The notes under the pieces: generated by a model | The model's database searches: none | What the model saw: only the letters and a program-made list of their open reading frames with translations | What the model was told of the DNA's origin: nothing | Made by a program: the position numbers and the translations under genes | Assembly (NCBI GenBank): GCA_003478355.1 | Contig: QUFC01000028.1 | Coordinates: 1-54,389 of the forward strand | Source: Lachnospiraceae bacterium AM48-27BH | GTDB lineage: Bacteria > Bacillota > Clostridia > Lachnospirales > Lachnospiraceae | Direction: 5' to 3' | DNA: 54,389 nucleotides | In this document: piece by piece, positions 16,014 through 25,104 of the stretch | How the letters are laid out: every line of letters begins with the position of its first letter | How positions within the stretch are numbered: position 1 is the stretch's first letter

Positions 16014-16340
16014 TCACTCCTCTTTCAAAATCTCGACTGTGATAGGCACTAACCAGTACCCCGTTTCTGTTTCGTAGCTTTCTGCGTCTATGCTGTTGAT
16101 ATAAACGCCTGCTGCTTTCAATACCTCTTTTGTCTTATCAAGCTGCGCCTCAAAATCGCCCTTATGGAAAAGCGTAACTCTATACATTTCCCTGCGCTCT
16201 TTCTCTTCGTCGTCTGCATTTACCGCAGGCGTACCCAGCAGCCGCAGAAACGTATAATATGCGTCTGGCTTATCCCGTCCAGTGTAAACGCCTCTCTGGG
16301 CTGGCAACCCTGCGCTTTCTAAAATCTCCTGTATACTCAT
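16014..16340 (-). CDS. Tail terminator/completion protein
   Basis: A 108-residue protein starting MSIQEILESAGLPAQRGVY. It contains YYTFLRLLG and YRVTLFHKGDFEAQ and ends in a beta strand (WLVPITVEIL), like small tail-completion proteins. The ATG overlaps the stop of the HK97-gp10-like gene (ATGA). Confidence 0.7.
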   Translation of the reverse strand: MSIQEILESAGLPAQRGVYTGRDKPDAYYTFLRLLGTPAVNADDEEKERREMYRVTLFHKGDFEAQLDKTKEVLKAAGVYINSIDAESYETETGYWLVPITVEILKEE

Positions 16341-16767
16341 TCGCCTGTTTCACTCTCCCATATACTGCGCTGTGCCTCTACTACCTTTTCGTGCGCCTTT
16401 TCGTTTGCCACTGTCATATAAGGGCGTGCAGCGTGGCTACTTGTGCCGTACTCTGCCACAAAGCCGATTGTTGCATAGCGCACCTTGCTTTTATCTCCTT
16501 TTCTGTCGTTTCCATGCTTTGCCCGTCCCTGTGGTATATCTCTACGTATTTCTCCGTATCGTCGCCCTTTACGTCCGTAGCTTTTATGGAATTGATAAAA
16601 CCGCCCGTTTCATTCAGTCCCATTGCCTGTGCCTCTGCTCTCTGTGCCTCTATCAGCACATCAGCACCAGCTTTAAGCATTTTGGGGACTGCCTCAACTG
16701 TAGCCGCCTCTCTCCGGCTGAAAGCGTCTATAATATCTTCCAGCCCGACTGTGTTAAACTCTCCCAT
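16337..16767 (-). CDS. HK97 gp10-like head-tail protein (frameshifted in this assembly)
   Basis: The N-terminal frame reads MGEFNTVGLEDIIDAFSRRE to YVEIY. The true C-terminal half lies in the next frame (KVRYATIGFVAEYGTSSHAA, then RPYMTVANEKAHEKV), which is the hallmark end of the HK97-gp10 family. One extra base near 16531-16534 joins them and gives ~143 residues. The restored stop overlaps the next ATG, typical phage spacing, which supports the repair. The family takes part in head-tail joining. Confidence 0.85.
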
Positions 16768-16769
16768 GC

Positions 16770-17093
16770 TTACACCTCGTTTCTGTGGCGTAAATCTGTA
16801 AGCGTAAGCTCTATGGTGTCTGTTCCTGTATCGTAGGTCTTAAGTACAAAATAGCGCCGCCCGTTTACTTCTACTACGTCCTCGCCGCCATAATCTGCCT
16901 TATGTACCTCGTACTTTGCCTCTACCAGCTTTCCTGTCTGCTGGCTCTTGAAATACTCGCTATACCCCACTGATTTTTTATTACAAAATACAGTACGGGT
17001 GCTTTCTTTCGGCTTTGTCGCAAATCCGTTTTTGTTTACCCTGTCTTTTTCGCTTACCTCGCTTATCAGCGTTATTTCGTCTATCCAGTCCAT
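16770..17093 (-). CDS. Head closure / head-tail joining protein
   Basis: A 107-residue beta-rich protein of the phage head-tail joining family (SPP1 gp16-like): FCNKKSVGYSEYFKSQQTG and VVEVNGRRYFVLKTY. It caps the connector after DNA packaging. The next two genes are the gp10-like protein and the tail terminator, the normal order. Confidence 0.85.
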   Translation of the reverse strand: MDWIDEITLISEVSEKDRVNKNGFATKPKESTRTVFCNKKSVGYSEYFKSQQTGKLVEAKYEVHKADYGGEDVVEVNGRRYFVLKTYDTGTDTIELTLTDLRHRNEV

Positions 17094-17107
17094 ACCTTAC
17101 CTCTCTT

Positions 17108-17335
17108 TTAGGTGTCCGTTTCGGACACATAGCCCAAATAAACGCTACCGCAATAGCAGTTACCCAGATATGCAGCATCTGTTTTATGCTCTAAGGCATC
17201 TATGCGCCCGTCCAATGTTTCCATGTTTTCGTAAACTTCTGAAAACGTATTATTTACAGCCTGCATATTGCTGCTTTCTCTGGCTTTCATTTCCTGTACC
17301 AATGCCTTTAAGCTGGTAAAGCTAAACCACCTCAT
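17108..17335 (-). CDS. Unknown small phage protein in the connector region
   Basis: A 75-residue protein with a helical, coiled-coil-like first part (LKALVQEMKARESSNMQ, then ENMETLDGRIDALEHK) and a Cys/Tyr-rich end (LGNCYCGSVYLGYV) that resembles short repeats of tail proteins. Function not recognised. Confidence 0.65.
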   Translation of the reverse strand: MRWFSFTSLKALVQEMKARESSNMQAVNNTFSEVYENMETLDGRIDALEHKTDAAYLGNCYCGSVYLGYVSETDT

Positions 17336-17348
17336 GCCAGCGCCTCAC

Positions 17349-18060
17349 TTATGCAAACAGGGCTTTTATTTCCTGCTGCGTAATTTCTGTAAGGTCTGCT
17401 GCTGTCAGTGCCGTTATTCCTTTTGTGGCTGTAAATTTGCCTGTTTTGTTATCATACGCAAGCCCTGTAATCACATTGCCTGCGCCCGTAACTGTTACGC
17501 TTAAGTCGTCCAGTTGGATAAGTCCCGCTACTGCCTCGTTGATTGCTTTTGTTACGTCTGCGGTCTTTGCGTATGTTTTCAGTGCATTTGCAATGGCTGC
17601 CGTTACTTCCGTAGTCTTTGCATAACTGCTTAAGTCTACTTTCCAGTCTCCCACCTTTTCCAGTTTACCGTTAATTACCATGTATTCGCTGTAAAGGTTC
17701 CTGCCTCTCCACTGGCATTTTTTACCATGTAAATTTTCTTTTCTGCGTCGTCCGCTACTGTATCAATATCTCCCGTGCTGTCTACCATTACACGGCTTAA
17801 GTGGTCTGTCCCTGCAATCGCTGTGGAAATAGCGGCGGCTACCTCTGTTGCGGTCATTCCGTCTTTAATTCCATAGCCTGCAAGTGTTGTAGCTGCATCT
17901 GCTTTCCCGTTTATAAGGCTTTTCAAATCTTCTGTAAGATTTTCTACAGCTACCTTATCAAGCCCCCCAGCGCCCCTATGTCTCCTTTTTCTGCATAGCG
18001 TTCTTTAATTTCCGCTACCAGAAATTTAAGGGTATCGTATGTAACTCTCTTAATTGCCAT
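17349..18060 (-). CDS. Structural protein with coiled-coil repeats (two frameshifts in this assembly)
   Basis: Restored length is about 237 residues from ATG 18058-18060 (MAIKRVTYDTLKFLVAEIKE). Two one-base gaps split it: in the C-run 17963-17968 (restores LGGLDKVAVENLTEDL) and at TT 17698-17699 (joins EAG to LYSEYMVINGKLEKVG). The motif KKIYMVKNASGEAG-x-LYSEYMVING is common in phage surface proteins of gut Firmicutes. Repeats YAKTTEVTAAIANALKTY and YAKTADVTKAINEAV give a trimer-like shaft. It lies between connector genes, so a head fibre or connector decoration is plausible. Exact role unknown. Confidence 0.75.
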
Positions 18061-18065
18061 TACTC

Positions 18066-18425
18066 TTATTTCTCCTGTCCAAACAAATTCTTAATATCCT
18101 GCTCTCCTACTTCGTCGTCCGCAGTATCTGGCGTAACGCCGCCTGTGTATTCACTGGATAGGCTTAAGTGCATTTTAAGACACTCGTAAGATTTCCAGAA
18201 TTGCTCTGATTTATCAGAGTATCCAAATTCTGCCTTGCAGTATAGCGTAATGGCTCTAATAATCAGTGCGTCTGTTTCTTCCAGTTTCTTTACGCCTACG
18301 TCCTGCAAATCCATTTTGCAGGCGGCTATACAGTCGTTTATTTCCTCTGTGATTTTCTCACTGGTGCTGCTGATACGCAGCGCCGCCCGCATTTTCTCGG
18401 TTAATGTTGTGGTATCTGCTGCCAT
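18066..18425 (-). CDS. Head-tail connector (gp6-like)
   Basis: About 119 residues from the ATG at 18423-18425, which has AGAGGG a few bases upstream (a GTG three codons earlier is the other option). It is helical: LTEKMRAALRIS, then INDCIAACKMDLQDVGVK and IIRAITLYCKAEFGY. This is the pattern of DNA-packaging/connector proteins of the HK97 gp6 type. It follows the capsid genes. Confidence 0.8.
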   Translation of the reverse strand: MAADTTTLTEKMRAALRISSTSEKITEEINDCIAACKMDLQDVGVKKLEETDALIIRAITLYCKAEFGYSDKSEQFWKSYECLKMHLSLSSEYTGGVTPDTADDEVGEQDIKNLFGQEK

Positions 18426-18442
18426 AGCCTGCACCCTCTTTC

Positions 18443-18892
18443 TTACTCTTCTATTACTGCTGCTACGCCTGCCTCTTCCAGAACTGCTGCACGTTCTCTG
18501 CTTACTGCGTATTCGTCCCCAGTATCCTTAATCTGGTTTAATTCCTTGTCAAGGAAACGGCGCTGTGCTTTTACTTTTACAAGCTCTGTGGCTGCCTCTT
18601 CCTCTTCGGCTTTCGCTGCTGCCTTTCTCTCTTCCTCGGCTTTTGCTGCTGCCTCTGCCGCCTTTCTCTCTTCTTCGGCTTTCGCTGCTGCCTCTGCTGC
18701 TGCCTCTGCCGCTGCTCTTTTATCCTCTTCTGTAAGCTCGCTTTCGTCCGGTATGTCTACCTCAACCGCTGCGCAGCGTGTAGCAATTTCTTTCTTTGTT
18801 CCCTCTGCATCTACACCCAGCTGCTTTGCCAGTTCCTGCAAATCTTCTTTCTTGTAGCTTTCCAGTTCTTTAGCGTCTAAATACCCTTTCAT
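18443..18892 (-). CDS. Ala/Glu-rich coiled-coil head protein with SAP-like N-terminus
   Basis: A 149-residue protein. Residues ~1-45 look like a Rho-N/SAP-type domain (YKKEDLQELAKQLGVDAEG). Residues ~55-105 are a repeated AAAEAAAKAEEERK helix, and the tail is mixed. The low-complexity repeat may vary in length. It lies just after the capsid gene. No firm function. Confidence 0.7.
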   Translation of the reverse strand: MKGYLDAKELESYKKEDLQELAKQLGVDAEGTKKEIATRCAAVEVDIPDESELTEEDKRAAAEAAAEAAAKAEEERKAAEAAAKAEEERKAAAKAEEEEAATELVKVKAQRRFLDKELNQIKDTGDEYAVSRERAAVLEEAGVAAVIEE

Positions 18893-18944
18893 GGTCTACC
18901 TCGCTTTCTGGCAGCCAGTGTTTATACACCAGCTGCCTTGTTAA

Positions 18945-20176
18945 TTACACTGCTTCGATTTTCTTTACAACTACAAGGCTGTTTTTGTCTACTACCTTGC
19001 CGTCTACAAGCATAATGCCCTTTGTAATCTGGTCGTCTGTGTCGTTGTCCTCATACTTCTTTACGCCCATAGAGTAGTTTGTATTAAGCACGTAGTCCTT
19101 GAAATTGAAAAGGAATGCAAAAATTGTATCTTTCGCAAGTGCTGCGCTGTAGCTTGCTACGTAATCGCAAAGTACAACTGTTCTGCCTAAAAGCGTTCTC
19201 TCCGGCTTTCCAGATGTTCCATAGTTCACTTTTGCGATAGGCTGCCCGTTCTTATCTGTCATGCCTACATACTCCATAAAGGTCTTTTTACTCATGCACC
19301 ACACAGCGCCATTTTCATAAGCCATAGGTAAAGCACCCTCTGCCTTAATCAAATCACTGTAAGACGGTGCGGCGCTCTCGATTGTCTGCCCGTCGGCTGG
19401 TGTCTCTGCTAAAATTCCTTTCGGTTTTCCTGTTCCGTTTCCGTCAATGATTGCCTGCTCTAACGCTTTTGTCATTGCCTCAACAATATTGTTAATAAGC
19501 AGTGTTTCAAAAGCGCTGATTGCCATTGTATCTACTTCCAGAGATACGGCTACTGCGCAGCGCAGCTTATGGTATGCAAAAGTAATCATGCCGTCTTTTG
19601 CAATATTCTTTTTCTGCTTGTCGCTGCCTGCTCCCTCATTTACCCATGTTGCAGTAGGCTTTACAGTAGATACAGGGATAGAAACGCCGCCCTTGTATGC
19701 AGTTCTGGTTACAAGGCTAAAATCATACCTGTGCTTTCCAGCTTTTCTACAATCTGGTTAAGCACTGTGGTAGGGATAACTGCGCCTACGTCTGTGCTTT
19801 TGCTTACCGCATCTGCTCTGTACTCTTTCGGCAGCGCCTCGCCTCTGCATACATATTTCATAAATGCTTTGCGGTATTCCATGCTGCCGTATTTGTCGTC
19901 GTTATCGCCCTCGCCAGCTGCTCCCTTGAAATTTCTAAGCACTCTCTGCTGTCCGCTGCCGTCTCCCTCTCCGTCGCCTACGCTTTCGCCTGCTGCAATT
20001 CTCGCAAGCAGTGCGCTACGCTTTTCTGCTGCTGCCTTAATTGCCGCTCTCTCTTCCTGTAAAGCTGTTACCTCATTCTCCAGCGCTGTAATTTCTTCCT
20101 CTTTCAGCTCCGCTGCTCTTGTGGTAAGCTCGTTTTTAATTGCTGCTAATCTTTCCTCAATTTCTTTTAATCTCAT
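18945..20176 (-). CDS. HK97-family major capsid protein (frameshifted in this assembly)
   Basis: Restored length is ~410 residues, normal for the family. Residues ~1-75 are a coiled-coil delta domain (LKEIEERLAAIKNELTTRAA) that the prohead protease would remove. The N-arm follows (SKSTDVGAVIPTTVLNQIVE), then the HK97 fold (TRTAYKGGVSIPVSTVKPTA; AISAFETLLINNIVEAMTKA; GNGTGKPKGIL). The frames are split at the A-run 19719-19722. One extra base gives MIFSLVTRTAYKGG. It forms the icosahedral head. Confidence 0.92.
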
Positions 20177-20204
20177 TGTTATGTTTCCTTTCTGGTCTTG
20201 GATT

Positions 20205-20801
20205 TTATAAGCTCGCTCTAATCTTTAGTATTGCTGCCCGCCTCTTAAGCAACTCCTGCCGCTCCCGCTCGTAACTCCTACTCGCAAAAGCACGGGCGCT
20301 TATTTCAGTATCTCCGTTTGCTGGAATGCTCACGGCTGATACATCATAAACTTTCTTGATTTTCAAAATCGTCCTTGTATGTGTTTCTCTGTCGTAGCTT
20401 TCCTCTGCTACGCTAAAAGCCCATGACATTTTATTTATCATGCCCGCCTCTATGTCTTGGTATAGCCCACGGGCTAAATCTGTCTTGCCTAAATCAGCCG
20501 CCACCTTAAGCCCTTTATAGTCCGGCTGTAAAATCAGTGTCTTATTTGACTGTCTGGCAAATACCCTGCCCTCATGGTCGTACTGCATGATAACGTCGCT
20601 CATGTCTGCACCGTCTAAAGCGTGTGCGTCTATTCTTTCGTAAATCTTTGTGCCGTCCTCAAATTCATACAGCAAATATGGCGTATCAAACGTAGTGGCG
20701 TAACCCTCTACGTAATACTCCGTCTGTATCAATTTCGTTGCACTCTGCGCTGTCAATGGCGCTGCCAGCGCCCTATATTCCCGCTCTTTCTTAATCGGCA
20801 T
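20205..20801 (-). CDS. HK97-family prohead protease
   Basis: A 198-residue protein of the family: VEGYATTFDTPYLLYEF at residues ~30-50, VIMQYDHEGRVFARQSNKTL with the likely catalytic His, and MSWAFSVAEESYDRETHTRT with the Ser-containing motif. It matures the capsid by cleaving the scaffold-like delta domain. It overlaps the portal gene by 11 bases and precedes the capsid gene. Confidence 0.92.
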   Translation of the reverse strand: MPIKKEREYRALAAPLTAQSATKLIQTEYYVEGYATTFDTPYLLYEFEDGTKIYERIDAHALDGADMSDVIMQYDHEGRVFARQSNKTLILQPDYKGLKVAADLGKTDLARGLYQDIEAGMINKMSWAFSVAEESYDRETHTRTILKIKKVYDVSAVSIPANGDTEISARAFASRSYERERQELLKRRAAILKIRASL

Positions 20802-22071
20802 TATTTACACCCTCTTTCTCTCCCAGCCCGCCTGCTGGTTCGCCTGCTGCCGCTGGCGGTGTCTGCTGCGGCTCTGCCTGCTGCCCCGTTGCTATGGGCG
20901 CTTGCTGTATAATTATCTGTGGCTTTCCATTACTGTTTTGCAGTTCGCTTACCTCGGTATACTCTTTGCGGATATAATACTTTTCCCCGTCCTCAACGTG
21001 TGCCATGTTCCATATATCCATAACGCCGTTTCTGTTCAATAGCGCACGGTCAAAAAGCTGTGTGCTTACACTTAACTTTGTGGCGTTGCTGGCATATTGC
21101 AGGCGGTTTGCTGAAAAGAAAATAGCATTACCGCAAGCTCTTTCTCTCTCGGTAAAACTCATATTTGTCATAACAAGCGATAACTGTATTGCAAACGGTT
21201 CTATTTTCCCCTCGTAGTAAGCATTCCACGTATTTTCATCAAATTTATTTTGTAAAATATCCATGTTTGTACCAAAATGCGTGCATACATTTTCCTGTAT
21301 ATTCTGCATCTGCAATGCGTTTGGCGTGTATGGTTTGCTCTCTACCTGTTTCAGCTCACTAAACTTGTTATCATAAATTATCATGCCGCTATCGTTGTCT
21401 GCGCTTAAGTTATCCTCGGTAAAACGCTGTCGCTCTTTCTTTATATCCTCTGGTTTCAACATATTTGCCACTTTTGCCAGAAAGCGGATATTTGCAGAAT
21501 TTTTGACAGCGTTTATAATTCCCTCGTTTTGCGTATGTATCAGTTGCATTGTTGGCTTAAGTGTTCTGTTGTCCTCTCCGAAAAGGTCGTCTGTGTATTC
21601 AAAGTCTGTCATAATGCCTACACGTTCAAACTCTATAGCTCCATGCTCGCCATTTGCAAACAGATACCGTAAATACACCTGCCCTGCTGCCTCTACGACT
21701 TCGCAGCGTTGCGCTCTCAATGGATACCAGCCACAAAGCCGCCCGTACTCGTCCTCGATAGGTATAATAAAAGCGGTGTGTTCCACCGCTACATACGTTG
21801 CCAGACGCTTAATAAATTTTGTTGTGTCCATAAAATAGTTGGGCTTATGCTGTAGTGTCTTTTCCAGTGACTTAAGGGCGCTGCCCTCAATCTCCGGCTT
21901 AAGTTTACTGCAATGTGTCGCAAAGCTGTTTACTGCCGTTCTGGTTAAATCCATTTCATATACGCCGCCGTTATAACTGGTAAACGTCGGGCTGTATCCG
22001 TTCAGCATTTTAAAATAGCTGTCGATATATCGCAGCTCTTTACCATGAAAAAGATAATCTAAAAATTTCAT
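20791..22071 (-). CDS. Portal protein (HK97-type)
   Basis: A 426-residue portal protein: TAVNSFATHCSKLKPEI near residue 45, LATYVAVEHTAFIIPIEDEY near 90, and FDENTWNAYYEGKIEPFA near 280, all features of HK97-type portals. The C-terminal ~40 residues are Pro/Gln/Ala-rich and probably disordered. It forms the dodecameric DNA gate. Confidence 0.92.
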   Translation of the reverse strand: MKFLDYLFHGKELRYIDSYFKMLNGYSPTFTSYNGGVYEMDLTRTAVNSFATHCSKLKPEIEGSALKSLEKTLQHKPNYFMDTTKFIKRLATYVAVEHTAFIIPIEDEYGRLCGWYPLRAQRCEVVEAAGQVYLRYLFANGEHGAIEFERVGIMTDFEYTDDLFGEDNRTLKPTMQLIHTQNEGIINAVKNSANIRFLAKVANMLKPEDIKKERQRFTEDNLSADNDSGMIIYDNKFSELKQVESKPYTPNALQMQNIQENVCTHFGTNMDILQNKFDENTWNAYYEGKIEPFAIQLSLVMTNMSFTERERACGNAIFFSANRLQYASNATKLSVSTQLFDRALLNRNGVMDIWNMAHVEDGEKYYIRKEYTEVSELQNSNGKPQIIIQQAPIATGQQAEPQQTPPAAAGEPAGGLGEKEGVNNAD

Positions 22072-22088
22072 GCCGTTTACTCTCCTTT

Positions 22089-23744
22089 CTATGCGGCATT
22101 TTTAAGCAGCTCGCCGCACTCTTCCCAGTATTTCTGCCGCACGGTCATTGCATCTATGACAGATACAAAGCCGTCGATATGCGCCCGCTGCTCGATTTTT
22201 ATAGGTCTGAATTTTCTTGTTTCCATGTTGTGCTTAAGCGCAACATTTAAGAAATGTGTCTTTAGTAAATTGTTGTCGGCTATCTTAAAATCGCCGTCTT
22301 TTATGATGCCCTCAAACTCCCTTATAACTGGTGTAAGGTTTTCGCCTTGGTAAACGTCGTCCATGTGAAAACCATAATTTGCCATATCGGTAATAAGGTA
22401 CTGAGCGCTGTATCTGTCGTAGCCGATTTTTAAAGGTCGTATGCCGTAATCTTCCAGTAACATAGTAAACCAGTCGTAAACGTCGTGGTAGTCTACGTAA
22501 TTCTCGCCGCTTAAGGTTATCAGCCCCTTTTTAACAAATATGTCATACGGCACGCCGTCCGTAGCCTGTAAGTATTCCAGCCTGCCCCGTGGCATAAAGA
22601 ACTGTGTAAACGCATACAGTGTACCGTCTTTCTGAATAACCACACTGGCTGCCGTTAAGTCCGTTGTCTGGCTTAAGTCGATACCGCCCACTGCGTAGCA
22701 GTCCCTAAAGTCCTCTAAGGTCTTTTCTACTCCGGCGTTCTCTACTGTCTGATATTCCAGCCATGCAATAGAGCTGTTCTGCTTGATATTGCAATACTTT
22801 GTAAGGAACTCTGCTTTTTTACTTAAGCTGCCCTCTGCTACGGCTATCTCGTCCATAAAGAAACTTTCTTTTACGGATACGCCCATGTTAGGGTTAGCCT
22901 TTTTCAGTTCGTCTATGTCGTTCCACTTCTCCACATCATCAATCATGTAAAGGAATGGTAATAGCCTGCGCTCTTTGCTGTTTCCTTTCAAGAAACTTGT
23001 GCTACGTTTCATTAGTTCATCATAAATACTGTCGTTGATATATCCGGCAGTGCTTATGCTTAATATCATAGGTTGAGTACGTGCGCCTAAAGCGGATTTC
23101 ATAACCTCATACTGCTTTAGTCCAGCGTCCCCGCTCCATGCTGCCATTTCATCACATACCACAAGCTGCGGGTTAAATCCGTCTGACTTCTTGGCATTAA
23201 AAGCAATCGGTTTTATTACCGTGTTGCTCTCCGCAATATAAATATCGCTGCGCCGTTTCTTTGCCAGCTCCGCTAACTCGTCCTCTGCCTGTACCATTTG
23301 ATAAAATCCGTCATACACCAGCGCCGCTTGGTCTAATTTCGGCGCTAAGCAGTATATTTCTTGTCCATACTCCGGCTCTAAGTACGCCATATATGCAATA
23401 ATCGCAGATGCAAATAAACTTTTTCCGTTTTTTCTGCCAATTACAATAAAAATTTCACGGAAAATACGTATTTTTTCTGCGTCCTGTATGCCAAAAATAA
23501 CAGAAACTATGGCTTTCTGCCATAGCTCCAACTTGATTAAATCATTACGTCCCTTGCTGTGGTGGCAAAAGTTCTCTATGAACCGTATAGCCTTATTCGC
23601 AGCCTTTGCATTAAAAAAATACTCCTGCTTTTGCAGCCCGTTTATAATGATTTCGTATATTTTCTTTATCCATTTTCCCGCTATGATTTCGCCGCTTGTA
23701 ATCTTTGCGTGGTACTCATAGATATAATTTCGATAAGGCGGCAA
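22089..23744 (-). CDS. terL: Terminase large subunit
   Basis: A 551-residue packaging motor. The ATPase has a Walker A-like motif GRKNGKS (103-109) and Walker B VVCDE (D198/E199). The nuclease half starts with GGIDLSQTTD (D356) and has later acidic residues. It pumps and cuts phage DNA at the portal. It lies between the small terminase and portal, the usual order. Confidence 0.95.
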   Translation of the reverse strand: MPPYRNYIYEYHAKITSGEIIAGKWIKKIYEIIINGLQKQEYFFNAKAANKAIRFIENFCHHSKGRNDLIKLELWQKAIVSVIFGIQDAEKIRIFREIFIVIGRKNGKSLFASAIIAYMAYLEPEYGQEIYCLAPKLDQAALVYDGFYQMVQAEDELAELAKKRRSDIYIAESNTVIKPIAFNAKKSDGFNPQLVVCDEMAAWSGDAGLKQYEVMKSALGARTQPMILSISTAGYINDSIYDELMKRSTSFLKGNSKERRLLPFLYMIDDVEKWNDIDELKKANPNMGVSVKESFFMDEIAVAEGSLSKKAEFLTKYCNIKQNSSIAWLEYQTVENAGVEKTLEDFRDCYAVGGIDLSQTTDLTAASVVIQKDGTLYAFTQFFMPRGRLEYLQATDGVPYDIFVKKGLITLSGENYVDYHDVYDWFTMLLEDYGIRPLKIGYDRYSAQYLITDMANYGFHMDDVYQGENLTPVIREFEGIIKDGDFKIADNNLLKTHFLNVALKHNMETRKFRPIKIEQRAHIDGFVSVIDAMTVRQKYWEECGELLKNAA

Positions 23745-23750
23745 TATTGC

Positions 23751-24104
23751 TTACTCTTCCCGCAAAGCCGCCAGCCTGCTTGTCTTTCGTTTCGCAGCTG
23801 GTACTAATTCCGTAAGCTGCTTAATCACTGCTGCATAGTTCTTACTAAGCGCTATGTAAGTTTCTGCCTCTGGGCTTTTCTTTGTTCCCCACTGGTTCTG
23901 CCCGTTCTGGTACTCACTCGTCCAGCCGTCTTTTTCAAGTTTCGCCTGCAAGTCGTCCAGCTCAATGCTCATAAATGCAGCCTTTTCTATCAGCGGCGTT
24001 ACTAATTTTCTTTTGTTTTCGTCTAAGTCCTTGAAAATTCCCTTAAGTCTGGTCTTTTCGGTCTTTATCCTCTGTTCTTTGGTTTTCTCTTTCTTTGTTG
24101 CCAT
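23751..24104 (-). CDS. terS: Terminase small subunit (P27-like)
   Basis: About 117 residues from ATG 24102-24104 (MATKKEKTKEQRIKTEK), which has AAAGGA upstream. It is helical and basic at the start. A middle DENKRKLVTPLIEKAAFMSI and the motif GTKKSPEAETYIALSKNYAA match P27-type small terminases that recognise the packaging site. It directly precedes terL. Confidence 0.85.
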   Translation of the reverse strand: MATKKEKTKEQRIKTEKTRLKGIFKDLDENKRKLVTPLIEKAAFMSIELDDLQAKLEKDGWTSEYQNGQNQWGTKKSPEAETYIALSKNYAAVIKQLTELVPAAKRKTSRLAALREE

Positions 24105-24209
24105 TCCTTTACCCCGCTTTCCATTCCTGCGCCGCACCACACCCCCTACACCACCCGTGCGCACGCCCGTAGGGTAATTTTAGGGTATCCCCCTCGGTAT
24201 TCGCCCCCT

Positions 24210-24509
24210 TTAATTATTTTTCTGATATGGGGGGAGTATGCCGCCGTTCTCGTCGAACCGATACCGCTTATGTCTCTCCTGTTTGTGGTGTTCCTTGTTG
24301 TGGCAGTCTTGGCACAACGCCTCTAAGTTATCCCAGCACAACGTAACGCTTATGTCGTTTATGTTCTCTCTGTTAAGCCAGCGCTTATGATGCACTATCT
24401 TTGCTGGTTGCCCGCAGCGTTCACAAATATAATCTTGTGACATTAAATAAGCGGCTCTGGTTTTTTCCCATGCCGCTGATAAATAAAAACTCTTAGCCCA
24501 TGCTTTCAT
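24210..24509 (-). CDS. HNH endonuclease
   Basis: A 99-residue protein: CERCG at residues ~28-32, HHKRWLNREN near 42, and the HNH core LEALCQDCHNKEHH near 68. The four cysteines hold a structural zinc. Small HNH enzymes next to terminase genes assist DNA cutting during packaging in many phages. It is the first protein gene of the late operon. Confidence 0.92.
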   Translation of the reverse strand: MKAWAKSFYLSAAWEKTRAAYLMSQDYICERCGQPAKIVHHKRWLNRENINDISVTLCWDNLEALCQDCHNKEHHKQERHKRYRFDENGGILPPYQKNN

Positions 24510-24533
24510 ACTGTCCCCTCTCTTTCTTCATTC

Positions 24534-24632
24534 CCCAGCGCCCTAAGTTTCATGCGCTGGGTGGAGGCTAAAGAATGAATAGAAAAAGAGTAGGCAACTG
24601 CTGCCGCACATGGCTTAAGCTATCGCCTACTC
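24534..24632 (-). promoter_or_regulatory. Structured leader of the late operon with terminator-like hairpin
   Basis: Immediately after the late promoter start site, GAGTAGGC and GCCTACTC (arms 24588-24595 and 24625-24632) form a stem followed on the minus strand by TTTTTC, an intrinsic terminator form. A second stem, CCCAGCGC/GCGCTGGG (24534-24541 and 24554-24561), lies just before the HNH ribosome site. A terminator this near the promoter implies either antitermination of the late operon or a ~60-nt RNA made in its own right. Confidence 0.65.
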
Positions 24633-24645
24633 ATTTCATGCTACC

Positions 24646-24674
24646 ATTGTATCTCTTTTGTTTTCCCATGTAAA
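24646..24674 (-). promoter_or_regulatory. Predicted late promoter
   Basis: On the minus strand TTTACA (24669-24674), a 17-nt spacer and TACAAT (24646-24651). It lies at the junction of the regulator genes and the packaging operon, so it likely drives terminase, head, tail, DGR and lysis genes. Confidence 0.65.
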
Positions 24675-24684
24675 CACCACGTTT

Positions 24685-25104
24685 TTACCACGATATTACC
24701 CGCTGCTGCTCTGTTATCATTTCTCTTACTGGCACGCCTGCTGCTCTTAGCTGCTCGTATATACTCCTTATCTCGTGTCTAAACCAGCCTACATACTGCA
24801 TGGGTACTGGCTGATATTGCCGCCCCATAAATGGGTTATCTGCATACGCTGCCACCTGTGAAAACTCATATAGCAGCAGTGGCTTACTCTGGTCTAATAA
24901 TAGCCGCAATATATATGCTGTCGTTCTTCCGTGTAGCCGTCCCTCTGGCGGCTGCCATATCCCAGTTATTATATATAACCTCTGCCACTCGTAAAGCTCA
25001 AATCCTAACGCCTGCTCTATATGCTTTATCAACCTGTCTGCCGCCTGCTGTTCTCTCGCTGTTTCCCGCTTTCTTTTTATCCATGCTTTTATTTTTTCAA
25101 ACAC
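24685..25104 (-). CDS. Unknown phage protein next to the ArpU-like regulator
   Basis: A 139-residue protein with a basic first helix (IKAWIKRKRETAREQQAADR), a Trp/Tyr-rich middle (GFELYEWQRLYIITGIWQPP) and a final helical domain. A short stretch, EGRLHGRTTAYILRLL, looks like a P-loop-like element, but no full NTPase is seen. It is the last gene before the late promoter, coupled to the regulator upstream. Confidence 0.65.
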   Translation of the reverse strand: MFEKIKAWIKRKRETAREQQAADRLIKHIEQALGFELYEWQRLYIITGIWQPPEGRLHGRTTAYILRLLLDQSKPLLLYEFSQVAAYADNPFMGRQYQPVPMQYVGWFRHEIRSIYEQLRAAGVPVREMITEQQRVISW

